Assembly: GCA_937864115.1 (NCBI GenBank)
Contig: CALMII010000027.1
Location: 62,001-126,000, forward strand
Length of the DNA stretch: 64,000 nucleotides
Origin: an uncultured Steroidobacter sp.
GTDB taxonomy: Bacteria > Pseudomonadota > Gammaproteobacteria > Steroidobacterales > Steroidobacteraceae
Direction of reading: 5' to 3'
A program made the translations under genes and the position numbers. The first letter of the stretch is position 1. Each line of letters begins with the position of its first letter. Shown piece by piece: positions 61,560-64,000 of the stretch. The notes under the pieces are model-generated. The model had not been told where the DNA came from and made no database searches. It worked only from the letters and a program-made list of their open reading frames with translations.

Positions 61560-62366
61560 ATGCGCTACCGACATTGCGGCCTCATTCTGCTGCTGGCACT
61601 GCAGGGCTGCGCGTCCAGCTCGCAGCGCATCGATGCCCAGGCCGAAGCGGCGGGTCTGTCGCGCTCGGTGGTCGCCGGCCGCGATTTCCGGCACGTCGTT
61701 TATGCCAATGCGCTCGCGCACGGCGACGCCGCTGCGCAGCGGCTGGTCGTGTACTTCGATGGCGATGGCCGGCCCTGGGGTTCGAGCGGTCTGCAGCCGG
61801 CCGCCGATCCGACGACCCGCAAGCCGCTCGCGCTGCAGCTGCTGGCTCGCACGCCGGCACCGGGCATCTACGTGAGCCGGCCTTGCTACCAGGAACTGAA
61901 GGATCCGGCATGCGAGGCAGCGGTGTGGACCAGCGAGCGCTATTCGACCGCGGTGGTCGATAGTCTGGTCGCCGCCATCGGGCAGTTTTCAGCGGCGAGG
62001 CCGCCGCGGGAGATCGTGCTCATCGGCTACAGCGGCGGCGGCGTGCTCGCGACACTGGCGGCGGAACGACTCGGGAACGTCGCGGCCGTCGTCACCATCG
62101 CCGCGAATCTCGACATCGACGCGTGGGCGCAATATCACGGCTATCTGCCGCTGACCGGTTCGCTGAATCCGGCCGCGAGCGGACACGATCACGCGTGGCG
62201 GGAAGTGCATCTGCAGGGCGCGGACGATGCTGTCGTTCCTGCTGCGACGACGGCGCGCTACTTCGCCCGCTATCCGGCCGCGCAGCAGCGGCAGTTCGAC
62301 GGGTTCTCGCATGTGTGCTGCTGGGTCGAGCGGTGGGCGGAGATCTTTGCGGACGTGGCGCTGTGA
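61560..62366 (+). CDS. Alpha/beta hydrolase-like lipoprotein
   Basis: A 268-residue protein from ATG 61560 with the lipoprotein signal MRYRHCGLILLLALQGC. The nucleophile elbow is GYSGGG (around residue 160) in EIVLIGYSGGGVLATLAAERL; a later Asp (QGADDAVVPA) and His (FSHVCCW) complete a plausible triad. The substrate is unknown; an envelope esterase or lipase role is likely. It is divergent from the autotransporter across about 165 bp. Confidence 0.75.
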   Translation: MRYRHCGLILLLALQGCASSSQRIDAQAEAAGLSRSVVAGRDFRHVVYANALAHGDAAAQRLVVYFDGDGRPWGSSGLQPAADPTTRKPLALQLLARTPAPGIYVSRPCYQELKDPACEAAVWTSERYSTAVVDSLVAAIGQFSAARPPREIVLIGYSGGGVLATLAAERLGNVAAVVTIAANLDIDAWAQYHGYLPLTGSLNPAASGHDHAWREVHLQGADDAVVPAATTARYFARYPAAQQRQFDGFSHVCCWVERWAEIFADVAL

Positions 62367-62367
62367 A

Positions 62368-62437
62368 GACCCCCACCCTGCCCTCCTCCGCTCTGATCCC
62401 CTCCTCCGCGCAGCGGGGGAGGGTTAGGGTGGGGGTG
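62368..62437. repeat. Family D repeat, copy 4 (full inverted form)
   Basis: ACCCCCACCCTGCCCTCCTC on the left and AGGGTTAGGGTGGGGGT on the right form long arms. On the minus strand it encodes the last residues (APPP) and stop codon of the phosphodiesterase. Confidence 0.8.
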
Positions 62438-63533
62438 CTTCCCGCGCACTCAGCGCCGTATCCGGAAAATCCGAAAACACCCCGTCGACACCCAGCTCAT
62501 AGAACTGCCGGTACTCGCGCAGCACCTCGTTCGCATACTGCGGTGCCAGGGTCGCCGGCTCATTGCGGAAGGTATAGGTGTGGACCTTCAACCCGACGGC
62601 ATGCGCCTGACCGATGACGTCCGTCTCGAGCAACTGAGCCGCCTGCACATCGCGCAGGATCTGACGCTTCCACGGCCCGATGGCATTCGCGTACCCGGCG
62701 ATGTCGCGGAGCTGTCGCGGCGGCGTGCCTCCGCGTGGATCGTCGTACTGCGGGATGTTCACGCCGATCACCCGCGTACCCGTCTCGTCATACAGCAGCG
62801 CGCCATCGTCCAGCAGTTGCACCAGCGGCAGCGCCGTCCGCGAGCGCAGGTATTGCAGGTTGGCGCTCTCGAACGACTGGATGAACACCGGGCCGTTCGG
62901 CCGGTCGAGCCCGTGCCGGCGCAATGCTTCCAGCAGCGGCTCTTCGAGCGGCAGCTGCAGTGCCCGATGGAAGGCTGGATGTTTGGTTTCCGGATAGACG
63001 CCGATCGTGCGTCCGCGCCGGGCGGATTCGTTCACGGCAAGGGTGAGGATTTCCTCGAACGTCGGAATCTCGAACTGCCCGTCGTAATCCTTCGAGCGCG
63101 CGGGATTCGCCTGCCGCGCCCGCAGGATCTTGATTTCCCCCAGCGCGAAATCGCTGGCGAAGAACGCGGTGATCGACTTGCCATCGACGACGCGCGTCGT
63201 GCGCCGGGCGGAAAATTCCGGATGTGCGGCGACGTCGGTGGTGTCATCCAGCATCGGCTCGTGCCGTGCGATCAGATGACCGTCGCGCGTGGCGACCAGG
63301 TCGGGCTCGATGAAATCCGCACCCAGCTCGATCGCCAGCCGGTAGGACGCCAGCGTGTGTTCGGGCCGATAACCCGACGCGCCGCGATGCGCGATGACGA
63401 TCGGAGCAGCACCATCGAGCGTCCGCCATCGCAGGGAATCAGCCATGACCGGATCTCCACAGACCATCGACAGGAAGACTGCACACGCTCCGGCGCGCCG
63501 GATCGCTGCATGGTTTTTCCGACACGGTTGCAT
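62424..63533 (-). CDS. Periplasmic glycerophosphodiester phosphodiesterase (GlpQ-like)
   Basis: A 369-residue protein from ATG 63533 with a signal peptide (GACAVFLSMVCGDPVMA). IAHRGASGYRPEHTLASY and FIEPDLVATRDGHLIARHEP carry the catalytic His and metal-binding Glu/Asp; VYPETKHPAFH and FIQSFESANL complete the TIM-barrel motifs. It hydrolyses glycerophosphodiesters to glycerol-3-phosphate in the periplasm. The upstream frame to 63887 is not used. The C-terminal APPP comes from a repeat element. Confidence 0.9.
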   Translation of the reverse strand: MQPCRKNHAAIRRAGACAVFLSMVCGDPVMADSLRWRTLDGAAPIVIAHRGASGYRPEHTLASYRLAIELGADFIEPDLVATRDGHLIARHEPMLDDTTDVAAHPEFSARRTTRVVDGKSITAFFASDFALGEIKILRARQANPARSKDYDGQFEIPTFEEILTLAVNESARRGRTIGVYPETKHPAFHRALQLPLEEPLLEALRRHGLDRPNGPVFIQSFESANLQYLRSRTALPLVQLLDDGALLYDETGTRVIGVNIPQYDDPRGGTPPRQLRDIAGYANAIGPWKRQILRDVQAAQLLETDVIGQAHAVGLKVHTYTFRNEPATLAPQYANEVLREYRQFYELGVDGVFSDFPDTALSAREAPPP

Positions 63534-63587
63534 CCCGGGCGTTATAGCGCAATGGCGCGACGTCGATGTGAATCCGCCTTTCTTCCC

Positions 63588-63645
63588 CTGTGGGGCCGGC
63601 TTCAGCCGGCCTTCCGAAGATGTCAGGCTGAAGCCTGACCTACAG
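63588..63645. repeat. Family A REPIN, copy 9
   Basis: CTGTGGGGCCGGCTTCAGCC..., then GTCAGGCTGAAGCCTGACC and TACAG: the full form with inverted outer ends. It lies in the divergent gap upstream of minC. Confidence 0.88.
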
Positions 63646-63776
63646 CCGGAGGCAAGGCCGCTCCACAGGACAAGACAGCAGCGAATCGCGCGATGAAACG
63701 CTACACTCCCCGCGCGCCTCGAGTACCGCTGCTTCTGCGCGTGAACCTCGTCGAACGAAGCCGAGAAAATCGATTC

Positions 63777-64000
63777 TTGAACAACAAAGCCGTATCCAGC
63801 GCACTTGATACTGCGTGTGAAGTCCGTTTCGGGCAGGTCGGCCTGGTACAGCTGCGCTTGCGCAGCAGCGACAGCAAGGCGATCCACGATGAACTGTCGG
63901 CGCGCATCGCCGCCGCCCCGCAGCTGTTCGAACGCGCCGCCGCCTGCCTGGATCTGAGCGCGCTGGAAACCCAGCCCGACGAAGCCCTGGCGCGCGAACT
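63777..64000 (+). CDS. minC: Septum site-determining protein MinC, N-terminal part (runs off window)
   Basis: The frame is open from 63693 to the right edge. The segment VRFGQVGLVQLRLRSSDSKAIHDELSARIAAAPQLFERAAACLDLSAL matches the MinC N-terminal domain of Xanthomonadales-type MinC (GQVGxxxLRxR, then AP.LF.RA...LDxxxL). MinC blocks FtsZ assembly away from midcell. The start is uncertain: TTG 63777 gives MNNKAVSS, a typical length before the domain; GTG 63741 and ATG 63693 are alternatives. Confidence 0.72.
   Translation, partial: MNNKAVSSALDTACEVRFGQVGLVQLRLRSSDSKAIHDELSARIAAAPQLFERAAACLDLSALETQPDEALARE

Overview
The window is a GC-rich (clearly above 60% by eye), tightly packed chromosomal segment of a Gram-negative bacterium. 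A TonB-dependent receptor, many lipoproteins, an autotransporter and several outer-membrane barrels show the envelope type. The MinC N-terminus at the right edge and the style of the integron attC sites point to Gammaproteobacteria near Xanthomonadales/Steroidobacterales (inference; there is no rRNA or other marker here). No rRNA, tRNA, CRISPR array, prophage or transposase was seen.

Layout. 0-5.7 kb: the end of a TonB receptor, a 3-hydroxybutyrate dehydrogenase-type SDR, a frameshifted GlxA/AraC regulator divergent from a dienelactone hydrolase, and two more alpha/beta hydrolases. 5.8-10.5 kb: a run of small same-strand genes separated by attC-like recombination sites, with no integrase in the window. 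This looks like an integron cassette array of the CALIN type. It carries a BrnT toxin pair, a RelE/ParE toxin pair, an RraB-like protein, an XRE regulator and small membrane or secreted proteins. 10.5-21 kb: SGNH, HAD and GNAT proteins, a lipocalin-like protein, a Tat-signal MDR reductase, an AmpG-like transporter, a histidine kinase, a methyltransferase and a DUF2845 protein. 21-32.7 kb: a four-gene leftward operon of DUF11-type surface proteins ending in a giant outer-membrane barrel protein, divergent from a beta-helix DUF11 protein that has a sigma-28-like promoter upstream. 32.9-37.8 kb: a 2-oxoacid:acceptor oxidoreductase operon led by a GltD-like flavoprotein with ferredoxin clusters. 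37.9-43.4 kb: a DesKR-like two-component system divergent from an acyltransferase fused to an ABC ATPase plus its permease, then thiopurine methyltransferase.

43.6-53.2 kb is an accessory-looking region: a decayed DUF559 protein, a lipoprotein, a membrane-anchored trypsin-like protease, and a TPR-CHAT (caspase-like) lipoprotein divergent from an envelope protein, an ECF sigma factor and a probable anti-sigma protein. 53.3-56.7 kb is a split ACAD10/11-type module (acyl-CoA dehydrogenase, SDR, APH-like kinase). 56.9-61.4 kb is a caspase-Sel1 protein downstream of a PKD-domain autotransporter. 61.5-64 kb holds a lipoprotein hydrolase, a periplasmic glycerophosphodiester phosphodiesterase and the start of minC.

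Across the whole window at least four families of palindromic repeats fill the gaps. Family A is a two-palindrome REP/REPIN. Family B is a long nested inverted repeat. Family C has long inverted arms made of a roughly 9-bp unit. Family D is a purine/pyrimidine-rich hairpin. Several of them supply stop codons or terminal residues of neighbouring genes, and others sit inside operons.
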